A stretch of DNA of 64,000 nt from VMCP01 sp965659745 (GTDB lineage Bacteria > Bacteroidota > Bacteroidia > NS11-12g > UBA955): positions 1 through 64,000 of the forward strand of contig CBFHXF010000005.1 of assembly GCA_965659745.1 (NCBI GenBank). The letters are read 5' to 3'. The notes beneath the pieces are model-generated. The model saw nothing but the letters and a program-made list of their open reading frames with translations. It was not told where the DNA came from and did no database searches. The position numbers and the translations under genes were made by a program. This document shows, piece after piece, positions 1 to 8,021 of the stretch; position 1 is the stretch's first letter; each line of letters opens with the position of its first letter.

Positions 1-1304
1 AAGGGCACGGCTACCTCGAACCATTTGTGTTCAAAGCGTGGCACCACGGCTAGAGAACTGAATTGGGCAAATTCCCATTTTTCGCCCAATCGCAAGGCTT
101 GTTGCCAATGTGCGGCTACAAAAATTCCTTGTAAAATGCGCCAATCGGCTTGTAATTGCAGCGTGGTGGGTAATTCTACTTGGGTAATTTGATTATTGCT
201 TTTGAGCGTACGTTGTTCACGTGCTTTTTCAATGGCATAATCGAGAATTGCCTGACTTCCTTGTGAAGCTACTTGCACAAATTCTGGAGTATTCAGAGCC
301 AATTTATAGGGCGATTCTTGGGCATCTATAATAAAACCTTCATTCTGATTGCGATATCCGATACTTCCTAAATCCAAAACGGCCGCACCAAATCGAAACC
401 TGTAGTCTTTAAAACCCTCTCTCGCATTAAGGGAAGTTTCCATATCAGAACCCACTTCAAATGACAACCCTAAATCGAAGCCGTAACCAAAACCGGTAAT
501 GTTACTCAACCCAGGCATACTACCTGAAACGACGCCCCTAAATAATTGCTTCATCAGATTATTATCGGTGTATGCCAATTCCATATATCCTTCCGACATT
601 TCAAGTGTATCCATACCGGTAGCATTAAATTTCACACCTGTATTTTGAATGTTCATGGATCCCAAACCTAAAATCCCTTTGAATGTACCCGCCAAACCCA
701 TTTTCAATTTAGAGGTATTAATAATTCTATAACCCAACACCGCCGAGATTTCTTGATAGCTATTTGCGCTAGCCTTGAAATTATAAGAAGTTATTTCTAA
801 AGGATTAATAATCCTTTGAGAATCGACCCATTGTTTGGCAAAGTTCCACATGCCTACCGACATATTGCTAATACTTGCTTGCGATCGGGTGCGGGTTGCT
901 GTACCCCACACAAAGCGACCGTATTGATTTACATAGGCAGGACCTCTAAATTCGGAACTCATATTTACATTGATTTCCGATTTGTTGGGATCTGATTGAA
1001 TCCACTCATCGTTCCATTGCACCTTACCTTGGGCATCTTTGTATTGGGGATCTACCGATCCATTCATTAGGTCCCACAACGAAAAAGGCGCGTTTAATGT
1101 GGCGTAATCGTTGTTTAGTTCAAACCCTAAGCTACCAATATTTGCGCTTCTTTTATGCGTCATTAATGTGACCGATGCTGGATTTGTATAAATCCCATTT
1201 ACTCCTGAATAATTGCTATTCTGAAGGGCAGAAAAAGATTGTGATCTGACGATATTTACGTGTAGAATCCCAAATAACAATGCAACTAACGGTATAAAAC
1301 GCAT
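1..1304 (-). CDS. DUF5723-type outer-membrane protein, C-terminus cut by window edge
   Basis: About 434 codons are visible; the 3' part lies beyond base 1. The protein starts with a signal peptide (MRFIPLVALLFGIL, cleavage probably near residues 20-22), then a segment naming 'YTNPAS' and alternating beta-strand sequence rich in aromatic and glycine residues. This matches the DUF5723 family of Bacteroidota outer-membrane proteins, the same family as the gene at 52813. Function is unknown. The ATG at 1304 is supported by a TATCTTTG box that ends 3 nt upstream, so the transcript is probably leaderless. A terminator separates it from the gene upstream. Confidence 0.7.
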   Translation of the reverse strand, partial: MRFIPLVALLFGILHVNIVRSQSFSALQNSNYSGVNGIYTNPASVTLMTHKRSANIGSLGFELNNDYATLNAPFSLWDLMNGSVDPQYKDAQGKVQWNDEWIQSDPNKSEINVNMSSEFRGPAYVNQYGRFVWGTATRTRSQASISNMSVGMWNFAKQWVDSQRIINPLEITSYNFKASANSYQEISAVLGYRIINTSKLKMGLAGTFKGILGLGSMNIQNTGVKFNATGMDTLEMSEGYMELAYTDNNLMKQLFRGVVSGSMPGLSNITGFGYGFDLGLSFEVGSDMETSLNAREGFKDYRFRFGAAVLDLGSIGYRNQNEGFIIDAQESPYKLALNTPEFVQVASQGSQAILDYAIEKAREQRTLKSNNQITQVELPTTLQLQADWRILQGIFVAAHWQQALRLGEKWEFAQFSSLAVVPRFEHKWFEVAVP

Positions 1305-1307
1305 ATA

Positions 1308-1315
1308 CAAAGATA
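1308..1315 (-). promoter_or_regulatory. -7 promoter box TATCTTTG, N3 before ATG
   Basis: On the minus strand this reads TATCTTTG, an exact match to the Bacteroidota -7 consensus TAnnTTTG. Only three bases separate it from the ATG at 1304, so the transcript should begin at or within a base or two of the start codon. Confidence 0.6.
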
Positions 1316-1360
1316 AACCCAATAAATCAAAACCATAATTAAGACTCTTATTTTCAACAA

Positions 1361-1392
1361 AAAAGCCGCACCTCTTGAGAGGTGCGGCTTTT
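1361..1392 (-). terminator. Intrinsic terminator after the T9SS cargo gene
   Basis: A perfect 14-bp inverted repeat (AAAAGCCGCACCTC / GAGGTGCGGCTTTT) with a 4-base loop. Read on the minus strand it is followed by a run of six T. It lies 20 bp after the stop of the gene at 1413-2807. Confidence 0.9.
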
Positions 1393-1412
1393 TACTATTT
1401 AAGAATTAATGA

Positions 1413-2807
1413 TTAACGAACGATAAACTTCGCTGTTTTGGCACCTACAGAGCTCTTTACATTTACCATGTAAATACCAGGAGCAAAGGTTGAAGTTGAG
1501 ATTTGAACTTCATTGATACCGCGATTCATCATGTCGTTGTTTTGAACTGCAACCACACGACCGTTGATATCCATAACCTCTACGTTAACAGAGGCATTGT
1601 CGTTCAATTCGAAGTTCACTACTACGTTATCTCCTTGATTGCTAGGATTTGGGAATACCTTTAAGTCGGCAACACCATTTTTCAATGCTTCAATTGAAGC
1701 ATTCTCTGTGGTGATGTCGATCCAGTAACCTAATAATGTTGAAGTGGTGTAAATACTAGTTGGGTAATACGACTGCCAACCGTTTGAAGTTCTAATACCG
1801 TTTCTTAAAACTGATGGAGTCCAGAATGTGTTATTATAGCGATAAGGGGTTTCGCTAACAACCGCAACATTTTCCCAATAGTGTGCACGAACACCGTATC
1901 CATTGATATTACTGCGATGTGTAGGCTCAGACCAATTCATGAATGTATCGTTAAATGCCGCTTTTTGCATGTTTTTAAACACCAAACAGAAACCTACTAC
2001 GTTGGCGTTTACTTGTGCTGCATTGGTACTCAAAGAACGGAAATTAGGAGGTACCACACCATTTAAACTGCTGAAAAGTGATCCCGCAAAACGGTCTACT
2101 GAATCGCCATCGCCCGTACGGAATAAAATCGTATCGGTATAAAGGGCAGATGAATTCAATAAAGTAGCCGCTCTGTAAGTAGCAGGATTAGGATATCCAA
2201 ATAAATTGGTTCCACCTACAACACTAGCAAATCCTAAACCTTGGAAATTGAAATATTGCACGAATAAAGTATCTACGATTTCTACGTTGAATGTATCGAA
2301 AGTAGCTACCTTAACCGTGTCTTGCATAACAGAATCACGGAATTGGATTCTTTGCATAGAATCGGCATTACGTACATAGAATTGTAGCCAACGGATAGTA
2401 TCTACAGAATAAGGATTGAAGCGAGTTAATACAGGTTGACCTGTGATTTGGTAACTAGAGTCCTTAGGATCGAAAACAGAACCCATCGTATGGATATAAT
2501 TACGACCTGATGTACCGTCGGTGTAAATAGTTAACGCATTGGTATCTTCTGACAACCATCGAACATAGGTTGTAGCCTCACCGATCATTTGAGTTTCCCC
2601 GTAAGAAGAAACATAATTGTACTGCCCTGAAAGGGTCTCTGCTCTCTTGGTAGTTGTGAAATCACCCGTAGTCGTATGTATACGCTGCTTGGGTAAAATA
2701 CCACCAATCTTCGTGTCTTGAGGATTAATTCGCTCAATTTGAGGTGCTTGTGCAAAGGCTGCAAGTGCATTTACCAACACCATTCCAGTTAAAAGTAATT
2801 TCTTCAT
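1413..2807 (-). CDS. Secreted protein with T9SS type A sorting domain
   Basis: A 464-residue exported protein of unknown activity. The signal peptide is MKKLLLTGMVLVNALAAFAQ. The last ~75 residues form a typical T9SS type A sorting domain: 'VFPNPS', then 'VEVMDINGRVV', then 'GIYMVNVKS', ending 'KFIVR'. The protein should therefore cross the outer membrane by the type IX system and be surface-attached or released. The middle has no recognised domain. A longer reading from a TTG at 2840 is possible in frame, but that TTG lies inside the -7 box (2838-2845), so the ATG at 2807 is the better start. It stands alone with its own promoter and terminator. Confidence 0.85.
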   Translation of the reverse strand: MKKLLLTGMVLVNALAAFAQAPQIERINPQDTKIGGILPKQRIHTTTGDFTTTKRAETLSGQYNYVSSYGETQMIGEATTYVRWLSEDTNALTIYTDGTSGRNYIHTMGSVFDPKDSSYQITGQPVLTRFNPYSVDTIRWLQFYVRNADSMQRIQFRDSVMQDTVKVATFDTFNVEIVDTLFVQYFNFQGLGFASVVGGTNLFGYPNPATYRAATLLNSSALYTDTILFRTGDGDSVDRFAGSLFSSLNGVVPPNFRSLSTNAAQVNANVVGFCLVFKNMQKAAFNDTFMNWSEPTHRSNINGYGVRAHYWENVAVVSETPYRYNNTFWTPSVLRNGIRTSNGWQSYYPTSIYTTSTLLGYWIDITTENASIEALKNGVADLKVFPNPSNQGDNVVVNFELNDNASVNVEVMDINGRVVAVQNNDMMNRGINEVQISTSTFAPGIYMVNVKSSVGAKTAKFIVR

Positions 2808-2837
2808 TCCGATATTGTTAAGTTTTTTAATTAGTTT

Positions 2838-2845
2838 CAAATATA
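2838..2845 (-). promoter_or_regulatory. -7 promoter box TATATTTG for the T9SS cargo gene
   Basis: Minus-strand TATATTTG matches TAnnTTTG exactly. It predicts a start of transcription near 2831 and a leader of about 25 nt before the ATG at 2807. Confidence 0.6.
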
Positions 2846-2926
2846 ATGCTTCAAAAAGGATTTCATGTAAAACGACCTAAGCTGTAGAGAAGATTTTCAG
2901 TTTTTGTGTTGCAAAAATTGCAAATT

Positions 2927-3640
2927 TCAAATATCCCCCTCCACCGGTCTAATGATAACTTCTTCCATCACCGTACGTTCATTGATATCCCAAGCGGTTA
3001 AGATCGTTTGTGCCACATCTTCAGCCCTCATGAATCGGCTTTGAGGTAAATCTACTCCTGCCCATGAGTCGGTAAGCGTAGCACCCGGCAAAACGGCACT
3101 TACCCTAATTCCTAAGGGAATGCCCTCTTTGCGCAAACTTTTACTAAAACCGAGCAATGCGTGCTTAGTAACTGCATATCCCCCACCCGCTTCATAAGCC
3201 AAGATGCTGGCAATGCTGCACATATTAAATATATGTCCGCGTTCGCTGCGTTTCATTATGGACCATAATCCTTTGGTTATATAGTAGGCAGAGAACAGGT
3301 TGGTCTGCATCTGCATTTCCATTTGTCCTTCGGGTTCATCCATTAAAGTACCAGGTAAAAACACCCCTGCATTATTCACCAATACGTCTATTTCGCGATT
3401 CAGCGATTTAATATTTTCAACTAAAACTTTGCATTCTGCTTCTTTCGATACGTCGGCGGGCATGATCCACACCGCAGTTGCGTAGGTGGCTTTAAGCCGT
3501 TCGGCAACTTCCCCCAAGAGCTGGGCGTTTCGGGCACTTAATATTAGGTCGAATCCTTTGGCTGCAAAAGCAGTAGCAACGGCTTCTCCGATGCCTCTAC
3601 TGGCACCTGTTATAACGGCTATTCGTCTGAGATTATCCAT
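2927..3640 (-). CDS. Short-chain dehydrogenase/reductase (SDR)
   Basis: A classical SDR of 237 residues, probably cytoplasmic and NAD(P)-dependent; substrate unknown. The cofactor motif TGASRGIG is at residues 11-18, NNAG at 89-92, and the catalytic Tyr-Lys pair in YAVTK at 155-159, with a candidate catalytic serine at 142 or 145. Length is normal for the family. Its ATG overlaps the rho stop codon by 8 bases (ATGGATAA), so it is probably translated by coupling from the rho message. No promoter of its own is visible. Confidence 0.88.
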   Translation of the reverse strand: MDNLRRIAVITGASRGIGEAVATAFAAKGFDLILSARNAQLLGEVAERLKATYATAVWIMPADVSKEAECKVLVENIKSLNREIDVLVNNAGVFLPGTLMDEPEGQMEMQMQTNLFSAYYITKGLWSIMKRSERGHIFNMCSIASILAYEAGGGYAVTKHALLGFSKSLRKEGIPLGIRVSAVLPGATLTDSWAGVDLPQSRFMRAEDVAQTILTAWDINERTVMEEVIIRPVEGDI

Positions 3641-5486
3641 TCATTGAAACCAAAAATTCGGTATTGTCTTTGGTGTGTTGCATATTTTTCAAGAAGGTAT
3701 TCATCGCTTCTTCCGAATTCATATCGGCTAAATAATTGCGAAGTACCCACATACGTTGCAGCGTAATTTTGTCGACCAATAGATCCTCGCGGCGTGTGCT
3801 CGAAGCGGTGATATCGATGGCTGGGAAGATTCTGCGATTCGATAATTTACGATCTAATTGCAATTCCATATTACCGGTACCTTTGAACTCTTCGAAGATA
3901 ACCTCATCCATTTTAGAACCCGTATCGGTCAACGCAGTGGCTATAATGGTAAGAGAACCCCCGTTTTCAATATTCCTAGCGGCTCCGAAGAATCGCTTAG
4001 GTTTGTGCAGCGCGTTTGCATCTACACCTCCCGATAATATTTTACCAGAGGCAGGCTGTACGGTATTGTAGGCGCGGGCCAAACGGGTAATAGAATCTAA
4101 GAGAATGACCACATCATGCCCGCATTCTACCAATCGTTTGGCTTTTTCCAATACCATATTGGTGAGTTTTACATGTTTATCGGCGGGTTCATCGAAGGTA
4201 CTAGCGACCACTTCGGCGCGCACGTGGCGGGCCATATCGGTAACCTCTTCAGGTCGCTCGTCGATAAGTAAAATCATCATATACACCTCGGGATGATTTT
4301 TGGCAATGGCATTAGCAATACCTTGCAAAAGCCATGTTTTACCTGTTTTAGGTTGGGCTACAATCAATCCGCGCTGGCCTTTACCAATGGGAGAAACCAA
4401 ATCAATAATTCTATTGGAATATTGTTTTGGATCGTCGCAAAGGTTCAATTTCTCGGTGGGAAATAAGGGGGTTAAATGTTCAAATGCCACACGGTCTCTC
4501 ACGGCCTCGGGCGATTTACCATTTACCGATTCAATTTTCACCAAGCAAAAATATTTTTCATTGTCTTTTGGTGGACGAATCGTGCCCTTTATAGTATCTC
4601 CTACTTTAAGACCGTTTTGCTTGATCATAAAACCGGGAACATATACATCGTCGGGTGACGCTTGGTAGTTGTAATCGGGCGACCTTAAAAAACCATATCC
4701 ATCGGGAACGGTTTCTAAAACCCCTTGTGTGGTCACTACCCCTTCCATTTCGGTAAGCACCTGCAGCATTTCGCGGCGGCGTTTATCTTCTTCTGATTCG
4801 GGTTTGGGTTCACGTGCGGGTTTAGGCGCTTCGTTTAGGTCTTTATTTAAAGGATTTGATTGTGTTTTATTGTTTTCTTGGGAAGTTGAATTTGAGACTT
4901 CTTGAGAAGGACGTGCTTTAAATTCCACATTTTCGCCTTCTTTGCGGGCAGTTCTGATGTTTTCAGCCCTTTGGGAACGTTGATTTTCAGATTCTTTATT
5001 ACGATCGTTACGCTGCTTAGAAACCGGTTGGCGGTCTTTAAAAGATCGTTTTTCTTGAGGCTTCTCCATTGAAATAGCGGCCGTAGCTTCTGGCGTTGCA
5101 TTTAGGCTGTTTTTCAAATCGGTTTCACCTGGAGTACTTATAATAGGAATGGATTCCTCTTTAGGTTCGGCATTCACAGGAGCAGGTTCTTTTGCTCCAG
5201 TTACTACTTCCTTTATTACCCTGCGACGTTTGCGCTTTGAGGCATCATTTGATGCATCATCATCGCTCACTGAGGCAGTTTCGGACTCATTAACGGTTTC
5301 TTTTTCAGGGGAAACATCAACTTTTTCAGGGGCTACATCAACCGCAGGTTCTGAATCGGCGATATTTTTTAACGCTTCAACCAATTCTACTTTTTTAAGT
5401 TTATTGGCGCCGTCAATGGCCAATGTCTCCGCTAAGGTGCGCAGCTCAGCCACGCTCATCTTTGCAAAATCAGGTGATTTTGTCAT
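3633..5486 (-). CDS. rho: Transcription termination factor Rho with long disordered insert
   Basis: Hexameric RNA-dependent ATPase that ends transcription. Residues 1-45 are the N-terminal SAP-like Rho_N domain. Residues ~46-235 are low complexity, rich in E, K, S, N, R and T, and have no E. coli counterpart. The cold-shock RNA-binding domain follows (~245-325, 'DGYGFLRSPDYNY'), then GKGQRG (368-373), Walker A PKTGKTW (379-385) and Walker B VVILLDS (459-465). At 617 residues it is about 200 longer than the E. coli protein because of the insert, as is common in Bacteroidota. A 174-bp gap upstream could hold an autoregulatory leader, but no clear promoter box was found in it. Confidence 0.97.
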   Translation of the reverse strand: MTKSPDFAKMSVAELRTLAETLAIDGANKLKKVELVEALKNIADSEPAVDVAPEKVDVSPEKETVNESETASVSDDDASNDASKRKRRRVIKEVVTGAKEPAPVNAEPKEESIPIISTPGETDLKNSLNATPEATAAISMEKPQEKRSFKDRQPVSKQRNDRNKESENQRSQRAENIRTARKEGENVEFKARPSQEVSNSTSQENNKTQSNPLNKDLNEAPKPAREPKPESEEDKRRREMLQVLTEMEGVVTTQGVLETVPDGYGFLRSPDYNYQASPDDVYVPGFMIKQNGLKVGDTIKGTIRPPKDNEKYFCLVKIESVNGKSPEAVRDRVAFEHLTPLFPTEKLNLCDDPKQYSNRIIDLVSPIGKGQRGLIVAQPKTGKTWLLQGIANAIAKNHPEVYMMILLIDERPEEVTDMARHVRAEVVASTFDEPADKHVKLTNMVLEKAKRLVECGHDVVILLDSITRLARAYNTVQPASGKILSGGVDANALHKPKRFFGAARNIENGGSLTIIATALTDTGSKMDEVIFEEFKGTGNMELQLDRKLSNRRIFPAIDITASSTRREDLLVDKITLQRMWVLRNYLADMNSEEAMNTFLKNMQHTKDNTEFLVSMNG

Positions 5487-5660
5487 ACAAATACTATAGT
5501 GTAAAGGGGAATGAAATTCAATCTAATAAGTTTTGAGAAATAGTAACGAAAACCGAACTCGCATTTCCGTTGTTGCAATAATACGCACAAAAGATAGACA
5601 AATCCAAACGAATTAAAATTATTTCATTGACAGGGCGCAACTAAGACTCAATGAAGGCCT

Positions 5661-6356
5661 CTAATCGTATTGTTCAAAATGATATTGTTTTCTATTGAAT
5701 CCTAAAGATTTGAGATTTCTACGGGTTTCAACGAGCATATTCTGCCAACCGCATACATATATTTGAGCGTCGGTAAGTGTTTCCAATATTTTAGAATATA
5801 CCGCATGCACATACCCATGGTGCGCAAAAGATTGTTCTTGGCGGCTTAATACCGGATGATATTGGAATTGTTCGTTTTGTTGGGCCAATTGCTTCCATTC
5901 TTCGTGGTACAAAATATCTTCCGCAAAGCGATTTCCAAATACCAAATAAACGGGTGTATTCTCCAGTTTTAAGGCTTCCGATATCATACTGCGAAAAGGA
6001 GCTACCCCTGTTCCTGTGCAAATAAATACATGTGCTATGCCTTGAAATCCACCTTGAAATACAAAATTCCCTTGAGGCTCGCTGCCTACAATCCAAAATC
6101 CGGGTTCTTGCTCGAATAACCATGGCGTGAAAATTCCATTGTCATTTCGTGCAATGCACAATTCAAATTCTTGGTTATGGGGCGCCACACTCGAAATTGA
6201 ATAACTCCGCTGCACGATACCTTCCGTAGCAGATTCCATCTGAAGTACGATAAACTGTCCGGGTAAAAACGGGCGTTCAAAAGGGCGTTCGGCCTGGAGT
6301 TTAAATCGCCGCACCCTTGGTGCCTCTTGTATGATTTCAATAATGCGATACTCCAT
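5661..6356 (-). CDS. Ferredoxin-NADP+ reductase-like flavoprotein
   Basis: A 231-residue FAD/NAD(P)-binding reductase of the FNR superfamily. The FAD-binding motif RSYSISS is at residues 50-56. The NAD(P) domain begins with 'FICTGTGVAPFRSMI', and a conserved 'YVCGWQNM' comes near the C-terminus. The partner may be a ferredoxin or flavodoxin; the sequence cannot tell which. The in-frame GTG at 6377 would lie upstream of the promoter box, so ATG at 6356 is chosen: TATCTTTG ends four bases before it and the mRNA is probably leaderless. Confidence 0.85.
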   Translation of the reverse strand: MEYRIIEIIQEAPRVRRFKLQAERPFERPFLPGQFIVLQMESATEGIVQRSYSISSVAPHNQEFELCIARNDNGIFTPWLFEQEPGFWIVGSEPQGNFVFQGGFQGIAHVFICTGTGVAPFRSMISEALKLENTPVYLVFGNRFAEDILYHEEWKQLAQQNEQFQYHPVLSRQEQSFAHHGYVHAVYSKILETLTDAQIYVCGWQNMLVETRRNLKSLGFNRKQYHFEQYD

Positions 6357-6360
6357 TCTG

Positions 6361-6368
6361 CAAAGATA
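6361..6368 (-). promoter_or_regulatory. -7 promoter box TATCTTTG, N4 before ATG
   Basis: Minus-strand TATCTTTG-CAGA-ATG. This is an exact -7 consensus four bases before the start codon of the flavin reductase and predicts a leaderless transcript. Confidence 0.65.
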
Positions 6369-6417
6369 CAATTTCACCCCTTCGACATGCTCTATTTTTT
6401 GTTTAACTTCGCCCTAA

Positions 6418-6780
6418 ATGTCATACACAATTTATTTCTGGATTGGAATTGGGGGTGCCCTGGGCAGCCTAATTCGCGGGGGCATGAACCGACTTCTGCC
6501 ATTTCATGTGGATGCATTTTCTTGGAGTACCTTTTTGGTAAATATGACAGGTTGCCTGTTCATTGGTTTTTTATGGATGAAGTTAGATAGTGATTCTCAA
6601 AAAGCATTTTGGGTTACCGGTTTACTCGGTGGATTGACCACCTTCTCTGGTTTGGGACTGGAACTCACCCGTTATCTCAACGAAAAAAATTACAATTTAG
6701 CCGTCATTTACGGCATTACATCTCTTATTTTAGGTATATTTTTAGTATGGTTAGGACAAAAATTGGCTTCTTACTTTTAG
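6418..6780 (+). CDS. crcB: Fluoride exporter CrcB/Fluc
   Basis: A 120-residue inner-membrane fluoride channel with four predicted helices. Family motifs are visible: 'GGALGSLIRGGMNR' in helix 1, 'GTFLVNMTGC'-like 'STFLVNMTGC' in helix 2, and 'GGLTTFSG' in helix 3. These channels work as dual-topology homodimers that lower cytoplasmic fluoride. No fluoride riboswitch is visible in the 61 bp upstream. The next gene starts inside its last 34 bases, so the two are probably co-transcribed. Confidence 0.93.
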   Translation: MSYTIYFWIGIGGALGSLIRGGMNRLLPFHVDAFSWSTFLVNMTGCLFIGFLWMKLDSDSQKAFWVTGLLGGLTTFSGLGLELTRYLNEKNYNLAVIYGITSLILGIFLVWLGQKLASYF

Positions 6781-8021
6781 TCGCGAGCTTTTTTTTCTGG
6801 GGGAAGTCTTGGAGCAATAGAATTTTAATTCCCATGGGTGAAGACCAGAAAAACCATCTCAAAGCCTACGGAGTTGCATTTTGGCTATTAGAACGACAAC
6901 AAACCGAGGTGTTATGGTTGTTGAATTACGAGGGCGGCAGTTTTATGTCGGCCTATTCCCCCAAATTAGAAACGGAATGTAAAACCCGTGGCGTTAGTTT
7001 TAAAGTAATAACTGAATCTGAGGCATCGCGGATTGAATCTGAAATTGCAGATCCAGCCGTTAATATGAACATGGTGAAGCTCCTAAACGCGCCTAAAATT
7101 GCCGTTTACTCTCCCAAAACCAAGCAGCCTTGGGATGATGCCGTTACCATGGTTTTAACCTACGCTGAAATTCCGTATACGGTAATTTTCGACGATGAAG
7201 TGCTCAACGGGAAATTACCTGAATACGATTGGCTGCATTTGCATCACGAAGACTTCACCGGACAGTATGGAAAATTCTGGTCCTCTTTTGCATCCGCTCC
7301 TTGGTATCAAGATCAGGTAAATGAAACGGAAGCCATGGCCCGAAAGCATGGTTTTAAATCGGCCCGAGAATTGAAAAAAGCCGTTGTTTTGAAAATACGC
7401 GATTTTTGTATGGGAGGGGGATTTTTATTTGCGATGTGCAGCGCCACCGATACCTATGATATTGCCTTGGCCGCCCAAAATACCGATATCTGCGAACGCA
7501 TGTTCGACGGCGATGGCATGAGCCCTTCCGCCCAGCAAGATCTAGATTACCAGCAATGTTTTGCTTTCAAAAATTTCACCCTAGAAAGAAGTCCTTATGT
7601 GTATGAGTTCAGCGATATAGACGTAGATCCCATGCGTCGGAACGTAACAGAAGAAACGGATTTATTTACCCTCTTTGATTACTCGGCTAAATGGGATTTG
7701 ATACCGGCTATTTTATGTCAAAATCATACTAAAACAGTACGCGGATTCATGGGTCAGACTACCGCATTCCGTAAAGACTTAATTAAAAGCGATATATTAG
7801 TTATGGGCGAGAACGCCCTTTTGAACGAGGCCCGTTATATTCATGGAGAAATGGGGAAAGGCACATTTACTTTTTATGGTGGACATGATCCAGAAGATTA
7901 CCAACACCATGTAGGAGAGCCGCCCACCGACTTGAATTTGCATCCGAATAGTCCGGGCTTCCGACTTATTTTAAATAATATTTTATTCCCATCGGCTCAA
8001 AAAAGCAAACAAAAAACCTAA
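6747..8021 (+). CDS. Exported conserved protein, usually labelled asparagine synthetase B
   Basis: A 424-residue protein conserved in Bacteroidota, where databases often call it asparagine synthetase B. The sequence does not support that name. It has an N-terminal signal peptide (MVRTKIGFLLLVASFFFWG), no N-terminal catalytic cysteine of a class II glutaminase, and no PP-loop. Highly conserved blocks are 'PWDDAVTMVLTYAEIPY', 'LHLHHEDFTGQYGKF', 'GGGFLFAMCSATDTYDIAL' and 'FYGGHDPEDY', which suggest a hydrolase or glutamine-amidotransferase-like fold acting in the periplasm. The ATG at 6747 overlaps crcB by 34 bases; longer in-frame starts would give a protein without a signal peptide at its N-terminus. 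Confidence 0.75.
   Translation: MVRTKIGFLLLVASFFFWGKSWSNRILIPMGEDQKNHLKAYGVAFWLLERQQTEVLWLLNYEGGSFMSAYSPKLETECKTRGVSFKVITESEASRIESEIADPAVNMNMVKLLNAPKIAVYSPKTKQPWDDAVTMVLTYAEIPYTVIFDDEVLNGKLPEYDWLHLHHEDFTGQYGKFWSSFASAPWYQDQVNETEAMARKHGFKSARELKKAVVLKIRDFCMGGGFLFAMCSATDTYDIALAAQNTDICERMFDGDGMSPSAQQDLDYQQCFAFKNFTLERSPYVYEFSDIDVDPMRRNVTEETDLFTLFDYSAKWDLIPAILCQNHTKTVRGFMGQTTAFRKDLIKSDILVMGENALLNEARYIHGEMGKGTFTFYGGHDPEDYQHHVGEPPTDLNLHPNSPGFRLILNNILFPSAQKSKQKT

Noticed and set aside
2808..2840. Longer T9SS cargo protein starting at 2840
   Set aside because: The codon at 2840 is TTG and lies within the -7 promoter box TATATTTG; the ATG at 2807 begins a clean signal peptide.
4105..5499. Long plus-strand open frames opposite rho
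   Set aside because: Antisense shadows of rho with biased composition and no family resemblance; the same holds for antisense frames in atpA, mfd, mpl and others.
6369..6417. Fluoride riboswitch upstream of crcB
   Set aside because: The short AT-rich leader shows neither the conserved pseudoknot elements nor enough length for the motif.
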